The notes: generated by a model from the sequence alone, not told the origin. 64,000 bases of DNA from Natrialba sp. SSL1 (GCF_001861355.1 NZ_MASN01000029.1:1-64000); one strand, 5' to 3'; shown: positions 46,196 through 55,584, counted from the stretch's first letter. Numbers and translations are program-made.

Positions 46196-46312
46196 ATGTC
46201 ACGCACGATTAAAGTCGTACTCGCCCTGGTCGTCATCGCCGTCCTCTGGAAACTCCTCAGCACGAGCGGCAGCGACATCGACGACGAGATCGAGTACGAT
46301 CCCGTCGAGTAA
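46196..46312 (+). CDS. 38-residue single-span microprotein
   Basis: A short frame: MSRTIKVVLALVVIAVLWKLL (one membrane span, positive start) and an acidic tail GSDIDDEIEYDPVE ending in TAA. The positive-inside start and acidic tail fit a real haloarchaeal membrane microprotein, and codon bias at third positions is like the neighbours. Function unknown. Confidence 0.55.
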   Translation: MSRTIKVVLALVVIAVLWKLLSTSGSDIDDEIEYDPVE

Positions 46313-46459
46313 TCGACGCGACAGCGCACAGGTTCACCAGTAGTATTCACACCGGTCGGTTTCACACACGGCTGCAGTCGGCCGCCGTGTCCCCCCTACT
46401 CCGATCTGGTTCGGTCCCCGATCCGAACGGCTTACAGGCACGGCGTCGTACGCTGCAGT

Positions 46460-47290
46460 ATGTACGGCGTCGTCACTCGCAACGCTGAAGAAGTCCGGTG
46501 GCCGGAGTTCGACCGCGGATTCTACGAAGTCAAGGACGTGACCGGCCGGTCCGCCGAGCCGATCGAGGACGGGGTAAACATGGTCTCCTGTTTCGGCGAC
46601 AACGCGGCTGCAGACGCCGACCCGTCGCTCGTCCCCGTCGACGACATGGGACGGCCAGCAACCCGCGACCGAAAATACTTCGACTGGGCCTACATCTGTC
46701 CGTCCCGACAGGACTATCGCGAGGGCCTCTTCGAGATCATCGACGACTGCGTCGCGGCCAACGAGGACGTCCGACTCGACGACGTTGGCTTCCCTCGCGA
46801 GGGATACTGTCGCTGCGGCGTCTGCGAACAGGCCTTCGAAGCCAGCGAGTTCGCCGACCGCCAGGCCTGGCGCGCCGACGTCATCACCGACTTCGTCGCC
46901 GAAGCCGCAGCGCGCATCCCCGGCCGTGTCTACCTGACGCTCTACCCCGACCCGTACCCCGGTCACCTCTACGAACGCGCCGGCCTAGATCTCGAAGCAC
47001 TCGAGGAGCACGTCGACGAGTTCGTCATCCCGCTGTACGATATGGCCTACGAGACCACCTACTGGCTCGAGACGATCGCGAAGGGATTCCAGAGTGCACT
47101 CGAGACGCCCTTCAGTATCGAGCTGTACGCGATCGACATCGAGATCGAGAACCTGATTCACGCACTCGAGGTGGCAGAGCACTACGCCGAAGGAGTGTTC
47201 TTCGGGTACGAGGCGTCGAACGCGCGGGCGGCGTTGCGTCGACGGCGTGCCGACGAGCAAGACGGTGTGACACACGGCGAACCGAAATAG
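46460..47290 (+). CDS. conserved hypothetical, possible TIM-barrel
   Basis: A 276-residue soluble protein I do not recognise as a named family. It contains WAYICPSRQDYREGLFEIID (near 75), LDDVGFPREGYCRCGVCEQAF (near 107; three Cys close together), VYLTLYPDPYPGHLYERAG (near 155) and FVIPLYDMAYETTYWLE (near 190). The run of short strands ending in Asp/Arg/Tyr looks like a sugar-active (beta/alpha)8 barrel; that reading is tentative. Stand-alone gene. Confidence 0.6.
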   Translation: MYGVVTRNAEEVRWPEFDRGFYEVKDVTGRSAEPIEDGVNMVSCFGDNAAADADPSLVPVDDMGRPATRDRKYFDWAYICPSRQDYREGLFEIIDDCVAANEDVRLDDVGFPREGYCRCGVCEQAFEASEFADRQAWRADVITDFVAEAAARIPGRVYLTLYPDPYPGHLYERAGLDLEALEEHVDEFVIPLYDMAYETTYWLETIAKGFQSALETPFSIELYAIDIEIENLIHALEVAEHYAEGVFFGYEASNARAALRRRRADEQDGVTHGEPK

Positions 47291-47447
47291 GTTGTTCTCG
47301 AGTGGCGATCAGATTTCTTGCGGTCGTGTAACTACCGTTGTGTGAGAGCAGAGTACTCGAGAGGTGTGAATTGGAGGGGGCAGCGACGGAAGTAGTGGGA
47401 GTAACGATGCCGATGGGGGTAACGACTCCAGTGGGAGTGACTGGAAT

Positions 47448-48356
47448 CTATCGTGTATCGTCACCGAGGCGGTCGTCGTCATCGTCGTCGTCCAGCAGTC
47501 CGTCATCGCTATCGGAGTCGTCGTCCATGAGGTCACTGTCGTTGTCGTCGTCACCGATGAGTTCGTCGTCGTCGTCATCTATGAGGCCGTCATCGTCCGA
47601 ACGGCCGCGGCGGTCATCGTCGTCCATGAGTCCGTCGTCGCGGTCTCGGTCCCGGTCACTGTCGCTGTCCATGAGGCCGTCATCGTCGTCACTCATGATT
47701 CCATCATCGTCGTCGTCCATCAGACCGTCATCGTCGTCACTCATGATTCCATCATCGTCGTCGTCCATCAGGCCATCATCATCACTACGGCGGTCATCAT
47801 CGTCCATGATGCCGCTGTCGTCCCCGCGGCGACTGTCGTCGTCCATAATACCATCGTCGTCGTCACCCATCAACCCGTCATCGTCGTCATCGCCTACCAG
47901 GTCGTCGTCATCGTCGTCTCCTATAAGTCCGTCATCGTCGCGGTCATCATCCATGATCCCGCTGTCGTCTCCGCGACGGTCGTCGTCATCCATCAGTCCG
48001 CTATCGTCGCTTCGATCATCGCGGCCGGTCCCCGTTCCCGACATACCGCCCGCTCCGGTGCCAGTTCCAGTGCCGGTGCCAGTTCCAGTCCCTGCCCCCA
48101 TCTCCGAATCAGTTCCCGACAGGTTGCTCTGCAGGTGAATTTCGTCGTCGGTCATCTCCGAAACAGCCGTCTCCTGCAGCGGATACGCATCATCAGTCCC
48201 ACCCCAGCCGAGTTTGGCCTTGATCGTATCCGTAATTCCCGGATCCGGTTCGACGTGTGCCGTTCCATGCTCGACATCGGCGACGATACCGACCTCGTCA
48301 CCCTCCGCGTTTACGACCGTCTTTCCGACATCATCGTCTGTAAATTCTGGAGACAT
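47448..48356 (-). CDS. PRC-barrel protein with Asp-rich repeats
   Basis: A 302-residue protein. Residues ~1-80 are a PRC-barrel-like domain (MSPEFTDDDVGKTVVNAEGDEV, EVGIVADVEHGTAHVEPDP, LQETAVSEMTDDEIHLQ). A Gly/Thr linker (GTGTGTGTGT) follows. Residues ~110-300 are repeats of GLMDDDD/GIMSDDDD type, with nearly half Asp. No signal peptide is visible. The start at 48356 is preferred; 23 residues upstream lack support. The repeat part is likely disordered and cation-binding; function unknown. Confidence 0.8.
   Translation of the reverse strand: MSPEFTDDDVGKTVVNAEGDEVGIVADVEHGTAHVEPDPGITDTIKAKLGWGGTDDAYPLQETAVSEMTDDEIHLQSNLSGTDSEMGAGTGTGTGTGTGTGAGGMSGTGTGRDDRSDDSGLMDDDDRRGDDSGIMDDDRDDDGLIGDDDDDDLVGDDDDDGLMGDDDDGIMDDDSRRGDDSGIMDDDDRRSDDDGLMDDDDDGIMSDDDDGLMDDDDDGIMSDDDDGLMDSDSDRDRDRDDGLMDDDDRRGRSDDDGLIDDDDDELIGDDDNDSDLMDDDSDSDDGLLDDDDDDDRLGDDTR
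47677..47772. repeat. 48-base tandem repeat in the Asp-repeat gene
   Basis: Copy 47677-47724 is followed by a copy at 47725-47772 with one mismatch near the end. It encodes 16 residues (GLMDDDDDGIMSDDDD type) and shows recent in-frame expansion. Confidence 0.85.
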
Positions 48357-48660
48357 TGCACCAACTGGTATGCCAAACACGACCAAGATGGTGGTGCTTG
48401 CGCTGGCTTGCGAGTTTGCCAGCAACGCGTGTCTCGCCCGCCCTGTGCAGTCCGACGCTTCTCTCAGTAGTCGTGACTCTCTGCTTCTTGCTCACACACT
48501 CACACACCCACACACACTCACTCACAGCCTCAGTCTAACTCACCCCCTTCTACTCACGCTTACTTCCCCCTCGCTCACGCTCTGTCACTATCGAGTACCG
48601 TACTCACCAACCACCCGCTGGCAACCCGACAGGCAGGGACGTAATCCTGGGTAATCGAGA
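48357..48660. other. intergenic interval with CA/CTCA-rich run
   Basis: About 300 bases upstream of the Asp-repeat gene. The 48480-48560 part is a CTCACA-type low-complexity run. I see no gene. Confidence 0.5.
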
Positions 48661-49428
48661 CTACTCGTTGAACGCAGGCTCTCGACCTTCGAGGAACGCA
48701 GCAACTCCCTCTTCGTGAGAGTCCGTAGCGCGGGCGTGGACCTGCAACAGATTCTCGTAATCCAGCGCCTCGTCCCACTGTCGGCCCATGTTCTCGTGCA
48801 TCGCCTGCTTCATCATGCCGATCACGTCCGTCGGACGACGGCCGAGTCGCTCGACCGTTTCCGTCACCCGCTCGTCGAGGTCCGCAGCCGGCACCGACTC
48901 GTTGATCAGATCGAGCTCCGCCGCGCGTTCGGCATCGAAGAACTCGCCAGTGAACGCGAGTTTCTTTGCGGCACGGAGGCCGATCAATCGCGGGAGCATG
49001 AACGTCCCACCGGTGTCGGGAATGAGGCCAACGCGGACGAACGCACAGGAGAAGGTCGCATCCTCGGCAGCGTACGCAATGTCCGAGAGCGCGACGATTG
49101 CAAGGCCCGCACCCACCGCATCACCATTGACGTTCGCCACGATCGGCACGGGACACTCGAGCATCGCCTCGACAACACGGCCAAACGTCTCGGTGACCTC
49201 TTCGTAAGCCTGTCGCGGCGGATCGGGTTCTTCCGCCATCGCCTCGATATCGCCACCGGCGCTGAAGGCATCGCCCTCACCCGTGATGACGATCGCGTGA
49301 TACTCCTCGGGATCGGCATCGCCAATCGTATCGGCGAGTTTCGACGCGGTCTCGCGGGTGATCGCGTTGAGCACACCAGGGCGGTCGAACGTGAGTCGCA
49401 GGACGCCGTCGTCGCTGTCAATCTCCAT
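48661..49428 (-). CDS. enoyl-CoA hydratase/isomerase
   Basis: A 255-residue crotonase-fold protein: LTFDRPGVLNAITRETASKL (start), GDAFSAGGDIEAMAEEP (oxyanion hole, near 52), ANVNGDAVGAGLAIVALSDI (near 98), and the FVRVGLIPDTGGTFMLPRLIG region (near 125) with Glu/Asp-type catalytic positions not fully conserved by eye. Acts on enoyl-CoA in acyl-CoA breakdown. Alone in its unit. Confidence 0.9.
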   Translation of the reverse strand: MEIDSDDGVLRLTFDRPGVLNAITRETASKLADTIGDADPEEYHAIVITGEGDAFSAGGDIEAMAEEPDPPRQAYEEVTETFGRVVEAMLECPVPIVANVNGDAVGAGLAIVALSDIAYAAEDATFSCAFVRVGLIPDTGGTFMLPRLIGLRAAKKLAFTGEFFDAERAAELDLINESVPAADLDERVTETVERLGRRPTDVIGMMKQAMHENMGRQWDEALDYENLLQVHARATDSHEEGVAAFLEGREPAFNE

Positions 49429-49736
49429 AGAAGAAAGACAGAGAGCTGACTCTTAATGGTGCTGTTCCGCGACAAATTGGCGAACCGAGCCGTATGGAGT
49501 GTTGATTGGCGACGGTTGCGGTGTCGGTGTCAATGCTGGTGCCACTGTCAGTGCTGATACCGATACTGATATCGATATCAATACCAGTACCCTCACCCGG
49601 CACTATCGACAGCAGTCGCTCACATATTCAGATTTAGATTCAGACTTATACTCACACTCGAGTAGACTCGAGTACCCGGTGGCCGTGACTATGACCCCTG
49701 TGTGGCACGCGATGTCTGCTGGAACGAGGTTGTGTC
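49429..49736. other. intergenic interval with hexamer-repeat low complexity
   Basis: About 300 bases. At 49510-49600 GGTGYC/GATAYC-type hexamers form a near-periodic run. ACTCGAGT occurs at 49656-49663 and again at 49666-49673. No supported gene. Confidence 0.5.
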
Positions 49737-50405
49737 TTAGTCCGACGGCATCGGTGCTGTCGTCGTCTCGTCTTCGGCCACGTTGAGTTCGGAGGTGACC
49801 AACGCGCGATAGGCGCGTCGCAGGCGCTCGGACAGCGCCTGGTGTGAGATATCGAGCTCTTCGGACAGTTCCTGCATCGAGACCTCGCGCGGAATCTCGA
49901 AGTAGCCGTGATCGATCGCAGCGACCAGCGTCTCGTACTGGCGACTCGTCAGGCCGCATTGAGAGTGGCTTTCGGACTCGAGGTCGAATAGACGAACGAT
50001 CGTCGGTGAGACGTCGTTTTCGACGAGGCGGTCGTACAGCGAACTGACGTGATCGCGTTCGAGGACGCGTACGCTCAGTAGCCAGGTGCCGTTCGACGCG
50101 GAGGCACTGAGAACGGTGCCACCCTCGTCCATGACGGTCTCGAAGACGTCGACCGTCTCGGATTCGAACTCGATGTCGTACAGCCAGCGGCCGTCGTCGC
50201 TGTTGATCAGCGAGTACGCATCGACCGCCGACGAGGCTGCGAGCGCATCGTCGATCATCTCGTGGGACGGTCCCGACAGCCAGAGGCTGTGCCCGTTCGA
50301 GGCGATGACACGCTCCATCTCGCACGTAAGCGTGGGGACGGCCTCGAAGAGTTCGCCCAGTCCGGTGCCCTCGGCCGAGAATTCGATGTCTGCGATCGAT
50401 GTCAT
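49737..50405 (-). CDS. HTH-10 (bacterio-opsin activator-type) regulator
   Basis: A 222-residue regulator. The C-terminal HTH-10 domain begins LTSRQYETLVAAIDHGYFEIPREVSMQELSEELDISHQALSERLRRA (cited in part, residues ~153-205), the archaeal Bat-type DNA-binding domain. The N-terminal ~140 residues are a sensor-like region with LWLSGPSHEMIDDAL. Divergent from the beta-helix gene at 50775, so it may regulate it. Ligand unknown. Confidence 0.88.
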   Translation of the reverse strand: MTSIADIEFSAEGTGLGELFEAVPTLTCEMERVIASNGHSLWLSGPSHEMIDDALAASSAVDAYSLINSDDGRWLYDIEFESETVDVFETVMDEGGTVLSASASNGTWLLSVRVLERDHVSSLYDRLVENDVSPTIVRLFDLESESHSQCGLTSRQYETLVAAIDHGYFEIPREVSMQELSEELDISHQALSERLRRAYRALVTSELNVAEDETTTAPMPSD

Positions 50406-50472
50406 GGATACGGTTCATTCGTTGAACGGGAACCGCATTAACCGCGTTTCCAAAGAGATTAGCAACGACAAT

Positions 50473-50485
50473 AGTGACGGTCACT
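50473..50485. promoter_or_regulatory. operator-like dyad upstream of a TATA box
   Basis: AGTGAC-G-GTCACT, six-base arms around one base, eight bases before the TATA box at 50494. The position suits a regulator site, possibly for the divergent HTH-10 protein. Confidence 0.5.
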
Positions 50486-50493
50486 CGGGCTGG

Positions 50494-50502
50494 TATATAA
50501 AA
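50494..50502 (+). promoter_or_regulatory. strong TATA box
   Basis: TATATAAAA, the best archaeal TATA box in the window. A start near 50527 would leave about 250 untranslated bases before the GTG at 50775, or serve an unseen RNA. Confidence 0.6.
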
Positions 50503-50774
50503 ACGAGTTACAGTCAGTTGCCCCGAGATTAGCGTGAAAAACGGTGTACGTGGACGGGAGGAAACCGTTTCGAGCGGGCAACGGTTGTGCAACTCACAGA
50601 CGGGCGGATAGTCAGGCTGTTCTATCTGTTGCAAGTACGTCGCAATGGTCGCCGTCGAATCGCAAGCGGACGTCGACGTGGCTGGTCACCACAGACACTC
50701 ACGGTACTGTGATAGTTCGGGAGAGTGGCTTACGTCGCATATACGTAAACCCACGGCCCCACCGAACGAAGACT

Positions 50775-52289
50775 GTGACGGCGAAGGATACGCACGGACG
50801 GAAGTGGAGTCGACGACAGTATCTCACCGGAACGGTCGCTGGGGTAGCCGGGATCGGTGGAGTCCTCTCACTCAGCGGCGTCGGTTCGGCGACGGACGAC
50901 GACCTCGCGACGCAGTACGAGACGGTCGTCGATATCGTCGACGCCGGCGCGGACCCAACTGGTAGCGAGTCGATTACGTCAGTTCTCCGGAACCACGTTG
51001 GCGACGACACGCTCATCGAGTTTCCCGAGGGGCGGTACTATATGGATGAACAGCTCCGGTTCACCGGGTTCGAGAACGTCGGATTCGTCGGCGACGGTGC
51101 GACGATCGTTCCGGCAAACTACCACGAGTTCGACGGCCCGCAGTATCGCCTGTTCCGACTCGGGACGAGCGAGAGGCCAGGTCGCAACCTCCGGTTCGAG
51201 GGCTTCGATATCGATCAGACCGCGGCGGAAACGGGGATCCGGGTCATCAACGCCGAAGTCGAGGACGGCTTGCTCGTTCGAAATGTGAGGGTACACGGGG
51301 TCCACGACAGCGGCACCTGGGGACCAGGCCTGTTCAACGTCACCGATCCGGATGGTGACGGTCTCATCGACTGTTTCCACGCGCCCGACGGTGCCGTTCA
51401 CGTCGACGAGACGCCGAACGCGGGCAACATGTGGCGCGGCGCGACCGGGTTCGGAATCAATCAGCACCATCGTGGCACGCTCGTCTTCGAGAACTGTATT
51501 CTGGGCGGGTTCCCCGACAACGGCTTGTATGCCTCGAACGACACCGGTCGAATCGGCGTCGACGGCGGCCACTACCAGAACAGCGGCACCGCCTCGATCC
51601 GTCTCAGCGGAACGACCGGTGCAATCAGAAACGCGACGCTCACCGTCGACGACGACCCGCACGACTCGGCGGGCCAGCACGCAATCCGGCTCGACCGCGG
51701 CGAGGAATTCAGCATCGAAGGTGTCGAGATAGACGTTCCCGAACCGAACGGCGACGCGATCAGGGTGATGAACCCCGTCGACGAGACGACCATCTCGAAC
51801 ACCGAGATCAGTATCGGCGCGCAGCCGAACAACGGTATCCGACTCGATCCCGAGACGGGACCGGCGGTTATCGACGACGTCGCCGTCGATATCGACGGCA
51901 GCGCGAACGCCCTGCGACTGCTCGGCAGCGACGGCGGTGCGGTCGAGGTCTCCGACCTTCGGGTGACGGGTGATGCACCTGGCTCGACGCTGCGACACGC
52001 GATCTTCTGTGAACGGCACGCCTGTACGTTCACGGGCCTCGACGTCGAACAGCACGGCACGACCCGTCGTCGCGGGATCGAACTTCGTGGTTCCGACTAT
52101 CGGCTCGCCGACAGCGAGTTCGAAACGACGGATACGCCGATCGTCCTCAACGGCGCGAGTGACGTGACCGTCGAGAACTGCTCCGCAGCCCCGACAGCGG
52201 ATGCGTACTCGCTTCGAATCACAAGCGATTCCGGTGGCGTCCAGTTGTCGGCCAACGACTTCCCTGCGGGTGTTCGAGACGACCGGTGA
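50775..52289 (+). CDS. Tat-exported right-handed beta-helix protein
   Basis: A 504-residue secreted protein. The GTG at 50775 gives a short basic start and a Tat signal (KWSRRQYLTGTVAGVAGIGG, residues ~11-30); longer in-frame starts put the signal far inside and are unlikely. The mature part shows beta-helix periodicity: IEFPEGRYYMDEQLRFTGFENVGF, LRFEGFDI, LVRNVRVHGV, LVFENCILGGFPDNGLYASN, FSIEGVEI, CTFTGLDVEQ. Compared with 8750-10435 it has the same fold but no C-terminal extra domains. Probably binds or cleaves polysaccharide at the surface. Confidence 0.85.
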   Translation: MTAKDTHGRKWSRRQYLTGTVAGVAGIGGVLSLSGVGSATDDDLATQYETVVDIVDAGADPTGSESITSVLRNHVGDDTLIEFPEGRYYMDEQLRFTGFENVGFVGDGATIVPANYHEFDGPQYRLFRLGTSERPGRNLRFEGFDIDQTAAETGIRVINAEVEDGLLVRNVRVHGVHDSGTWGPGLFNVTDPDGDGLIDCFHAPDGAVHVDETPNAGNMWRGATGFGINQHHRGTLVFENCILGGFPDNGLYASNDTGRIGVDGGHYQNSGTASIRLSGTTGAIRNATLTVDDDPHDSAGQHAIRLDRGEEFSIEGVEIDVPEPNGDAIRVMNPVDETTISNTEISIGAQPNNGIRLDPETGPAVIDDVAVDIDGSANALRLLGSDGGAVEVSDLRVTGDAPGSTLRHAIFCERHACTFTGLDVEQHGTTRRRGIELRGSDYRLADSEFETTDTPIVLNGASDVTVENCSAAPTADAYSLRITSDSGGVQLSANDFPAGVRDDR

Positions 52290-52543
52290 TCACTACGCAG
52301 GTGGAGTTCCGCATGGTCCCGTACGGGTTCGTGAGGCGTCGTCTGTAGCGAGGCCCCAACGATTCCGGTCAGGGTGGATGTCAGTGCTGTGTATTCAATT
52401 GGGAAGCACCCCCAAGAATTAGTATTCTGTGTGACGAATAACAAGAATAGTAGCTATCATCGCATCACTCTGTCTGCTCTCTACGGCTGTCCCATTAGTA
52501 ACGCACTCGATGGATTTGGGAACAGCGGCAACGGAAACAACCC

Positions 52544-54829
52544 ATGTCACAATACGATCCGGCGGAGACACCCGAATCGAAGCACGTCCACGAGGGACAA
52601 TCACGGGGTGAAAAGCCGACTGACCGAGAGTGTCCGTGCTGTCGAGTCTGTGGATTGAGTGCTGAGAGAATCGAGCACTCCGAAGAGCCGTCAGTTCGGG
52701 ACGTATCTGAAGTGGGAGAACACCCGGAACACGCGGCAGACGCGGAACATCACGAACCACCCGACCACGCGCACGAAGATCGTTCTTCCGGTCACGACCA
52801 CGAGGCACACGTTGACCACGCCGGACACGAGACGCTGTTCAAGCGGCGCTTTTTCGTTTGTCTCGTCCTCTCACTCCCGGTGCTGTACTACAGCCCGATG
52901 CTTCAGGACTGGTTCGGCTACGCGGCCGTGACGTTCCCCGGCAGCGAGTTCGTCGGACCAGTTCTCGGTACGATCGTCTTCCTCTACGGTGGAGTTCCCT
53001 TCCTTCGGATGGGCGCAGTAGAGGCACGGAACCGCGAACCGGGAATGATGTTGCTGATCTCGCTGGCGATTACCGTCGCCTTCGTCTACAGCGTCGCCGC
53101 GGTCGCGTTCGGAATCGGCGAGCCGTTCTTCTGGGAACTCGTCACGCTGGTCGTTATCTTCTTACTCGGCCACTGGATCGAGATGCGCAGCGTCCGGCGT
53201 GCCTCGGGCGCGCTTGATGAGTTAGCCGAGCTGATGCCGGACACAGCCGAACGGATCACTGAGGATGGTGAGACCGAAGAAGTCCGCGTTGACGAACTCA
53301 CGGCGGACGATCTTGTGCTCGTGCGACCCGGAGGCAACGTTCCCGCAGACGGTGTCGTCGAGGAGGGCGAGTCGAACGTGAACGAAGCGATGATCACCGG
53401 CGAGTCCCGACCGGTCAAGAAAGAACCCGAGGACAAGGTGATCGGCGGAACGACCAACCGCGATGGGAGTCTCCGCGTTCGTGTCACGGCGACGGGTGAG
53501 GAGACGACGCTCTCTGGCATCATGCGGCTGGTCGAGGAAGCCCAACAGAGCCGATCCCGGACACAGGTGCTCGCCGACCGAGCCGCAGGCTGGCTGTTCT
53601 ACGCTGCAATCACAGTTGCAGCCATCACTGCCGTCGCGTGGACTGTCGCTACTGGGTTCGGGTTACCAGTCGTCGAGCGGGTCGTTACTGTGCTGGTGAT
53701 CGCTTGCCCACACGCCCTGGGACTTGCCGTCCCGCTAGTCGTCGCGATCAACACGACGATGGCAGCCCAGAACGGCATGCTCATCCGCGATCGAATCGCC
53801 ATGGAGGAAGCGCGTAACCTGGATACAATCGTCTTCGACAAGACAGGTACGCTCACGAAAGGTGAGCAAGGGGTCGTCGATGTCGCCACGACCGATGACT
53901 GGGACGAGGACGAGCTATTGGCAGTGATGGCTGCTGCTGAAGGCGACTCCGAACACATGATTGCAGAAGCAATTCGTGACGCAGCCGACGAACGGGAGCT
54001 TTCCGTCCCACGTGTGCGTGAATTCGAGGCGCTTGAAGGCCGAGGGGTCCGCGCGACCGTCGATGTCGAAGCTGCAGCGAACCCTGATGTGGGTACGGAC
54101 CACGCGCGAGACGGCGAGACAGTCCACGTCGGCGGACCCAACCTGCTTCGCTATCTCGATGTCGAACGAGATACCGCCCTCAAAACGTTCGCAGACAACG
54201 CCGGCGAACGTGGGCAAGGTGTCGTCTACCTGCTTCGAAATGGCGACGCGGTAGGCGCGGTTGCACTCGCTGACGTCGTCCGAGAGGAGAGTTTCGAGGC
54301 GATCGACGCCCTCCACGAGATGGATGTCGAGGTTGCAATGCTTACTGGCGACACGGAAGACGTCGCCAGAGCCGTGTCCGAGGAACTCGACATCGACACG
54401 TACTTCGCCGAAGTGCTTCCGGAAGATAAGGACAAGAAAATCGTCGAACTCCAGAATCAGGGAAAATTGGTGGCGATGGTCGGCGACGGGGTGAACGACG
54501 CACCCGCACTAACGCGTTCTGACGTCGGAATCGCAATCGGCTCCGGAACTGACGTCGCCGTGGAGTCCGCCGACGTCGTCCTTGTCGAGAACGATCCCCG
54601 CGATGTCGCACATCTCGCCCAGTTGAGTCGGAAAAGCTATCGGAAAATGCAGGAGAACCTCGTCTGGGCAGCCGGCTACAACGTATTCGCGCTGCCGCTC
54701 GCGGCCGGTGTGCTGGCACCGATTGGTATCCTGCTTTCACCAGCGATCGGTGCTGTCCTGATGTCGGCGAGTACGGTCATCGTCGCGATCAATGCACAAC
54801 TCCTGCGACGGGCCGACCTCTCAGTGTAA
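52544..54829 (+). CDS. copper-type P1B ATPase (CopB-like)
   Basis: A 761-residue heavy-metal pump. The cytosolic start has a Cys cluster (CPCCRVCG, ~30-37) and a His-rich run (residues ~60-95, [10 protein letters not shown] and [13 protein letters not shown]) typical of metal-binding tails. CPH at 388-390 in the membrane is the CopB-class motif (P1B-3); the phosphorylation loop is DKTGTLTKG (Asp432), actuator TGES near 287, and [10 protein letters not shown] near 650. The usual SEHP of the nucleotide domain reads SEHM (469-472). Exports or takes up copper; direction not read from sequence. Confidence 0.92.
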   Translation: MSQYDPAETPESKHVHEGQSRGEKPTDRECPCCRVCGLSAERIEHSEEPSVRDVSEVGEHPEHAADAEHHEPPDHAHEDRSSGHDHEAHVDHAGHETLFKRRFFVCLVLSLPVLYYSPMLQDWFGYAAVTFPGSEFVGPVLGTIVFLYGGVPFLRMGAVEARNREPGMMLLISLAITVAFVYSVAAVAFGIGEPFFWELVTLVVIFLLGHWIEMRSVRRASGALDELAELMPDTAERITEDGETEEVRVDELTADDLVLVRPGGNVPADGVVEEGESNVNEAMITGESRPVKKEPEDKVIGGTTNRDGSLRVRVTATGEETTLSGIMRLVEEAQQSRSRTQVLADRAAGWLFYAAITVAAITAVAWTVATGFGLPVVERVVTVLVIACPHALGLAVPLVVAINTTMAAQNGMLIRDRIAMEEARNLDTIVFDKTGTLTKGEQGVVDVATTDDWDEDELLAVMAAAEGDSEHMIAEAIRDAADERELSVPRVREFEALEGRGVRATVDVEAAANPDVGTDHARDGETVHVGGPNLLRYLDVERDTALKTFADNAGERGQGVVYLLRNGDAVGAVALADVVREESFEAIDALHEMDVEVAMLTGDTEDVARAVSEELDIDTYFAEVLPEDKDKKIVELQNQGKLVAMVGDGVNDAPALTRSDVGIAIGSGTDVAVESADVVLVENDPRDVAHLAQLSRKSYRKMQENLVWAAGYNVFALPLAAGVLAPIGILLSPAIGAVLMSASTVIVAINAQLLRRADLSV

Positions 54830-54911
54830 ATCGAGACTGATCACGTACATGAACTGAGGGACACGTCGAGAGGGGAGTGATTACCACGCTGTAGGAGCCT
54901 GGGAGGTACTG

Positions 54912-54919
54912 AAATACTT
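54912..54919 (+). promoter_or_regulatory. TATA-like box for the SHOCT gene
   Basis: AAATACTT, centred about 24 nt before the ATG at 54939; supports that start over an earlier in-frame codon. Confidence 0.4.
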
Positions 54920-54938
54920 GCCAGACGTAGTCATTCAC

Positions 54939-55301
54939 ATGGACACCGACGATTCACTGATTCGAACAGTCGTGATCGTTATCGCCGCGATTGTACTCCT
55001 CCCGGTACTCATGATGGCATTCACGATGCCAATGATGGGATTTTGGGGCGGAGGTGGGGGCTACATGTGGGATGGAGGGATGTGGGACGGTACAGGCGCA
55101 ACGTGGATGTGGCTGCTCATGTCAGTAGTGCCGTTACTCGTGTTTCTCGGCCTTGGATACCTCCTGTACAGTGCGGTTCGCCAATCCGGCGGGGAGCAGA
55201 AAGACGCCGCAGTCGAAGAACTACGGATTGCCTACGCCCGTGGAGAGATTTCCGAGGAAGAATTCGAGAAACGTCGCAAACGGCTCCAAAGTGAAGAATA
55301 G
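54939..55301 (+). CDS. SHOCT-domain membrane protein
   Basis: A 120-residue protein with two spans (VVIVIAAIVLLPVLMMAF and MWLLMSVVPLLVFLGLGYLLY), a Gly/Trp/Met loop between them (MMGFWGGGGGYMWDGGMWDG), and the SHOCT domain at the C-terminus (ELRIAYARGEISEEEFEKRRKRL). It is 110 bases after the copper ATPase and may act with it; Met-rich outside loops can bind Cu(I). That link is inference. Confidence 0.8.
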   Translation: MDTDDSLIRTVVIVIAAIVLLPVLMMAFTMPMMGFWGGGGGYMWDGGMWDGTGATWMWLLMSVVPLLVFLGLGYLLYSAVRQSGGEQKDAAVEELRIAYARGEISEEEFEKRRKRLQSEE

Positions 55302-55337
55302 AGCCGTCGCTTTGCTCCTCACGTACTTGCTCGTGGC

Positions 55338-55341
55338 AAAA
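55338..55341 (-). terminator. T-run after tRNA-Lys
   Basis: TTTT on the minus strand two bases past the mature 3' end, a normal stop for archaeal tRNA transcription. Confidence 0.5.
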
Positions 55342-55342
55342 G

Positions 55343-55416
55343 CGGGCCGGGCGCGATTTGAACACGCGACCGTCTGATTAAGAGTCAGACGCTCTGCCGG
55401 ACTGAGCTACCGGCCC
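55343..55416 (-). tRNA. tRNA-Lys(CUU)
   Basis: A full cloverleaf is readable on the minus strand: 7-bp acceptor stem GGGCCGG/CCGGCCC, D arm GCTC/GAGC, anticodon stem TCTGA/TCAGA with loop CTCTTAA (anticodon CUU, lysine), T arm GCGTG/CGCGC with TTCAAAT, discriminator G. No intron and no encoded CCA. Length 74 with the discriminator. Confidence 0.97.
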
Positions 55417-55442
55417 TTCACCTTCGACTTTTTGTCGACTGG

Positions 55443-55449
55443 TAAAATA
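55443..55449 (-). promoter_or_regulatory. TATA box of tRNA-Lys
   Basis: TATTTTA on the minus strand, 27-33 bases upstream of the tRNA 5' end: the exact archaeal spacing. Confidence 0.7.
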
Positions 55450-55584
55450 CGTTTCCCTTGAGTTGCGTTGTGACAGAGAGCGCCACGCTCGATCACGGTC
55501 GAGCCATCGAGATGGATATACACACTATCACGACGTCACAATCTTCGGGAAGGTTAAGTGCGGTCGGTCCGACCACACGTTCAC

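Noticed and set aside
47448-48100. Regular repeats as a CRISPR array
   Set aside because: Repeats are in frame, coding, and lack unique spacers of constant length.
49499-49786. 95-residue Asp/Thr frame in the 49.5 kb gap
   Set aside because: Made by hexamer repeats and overlaps the regulator gene on the other strand.
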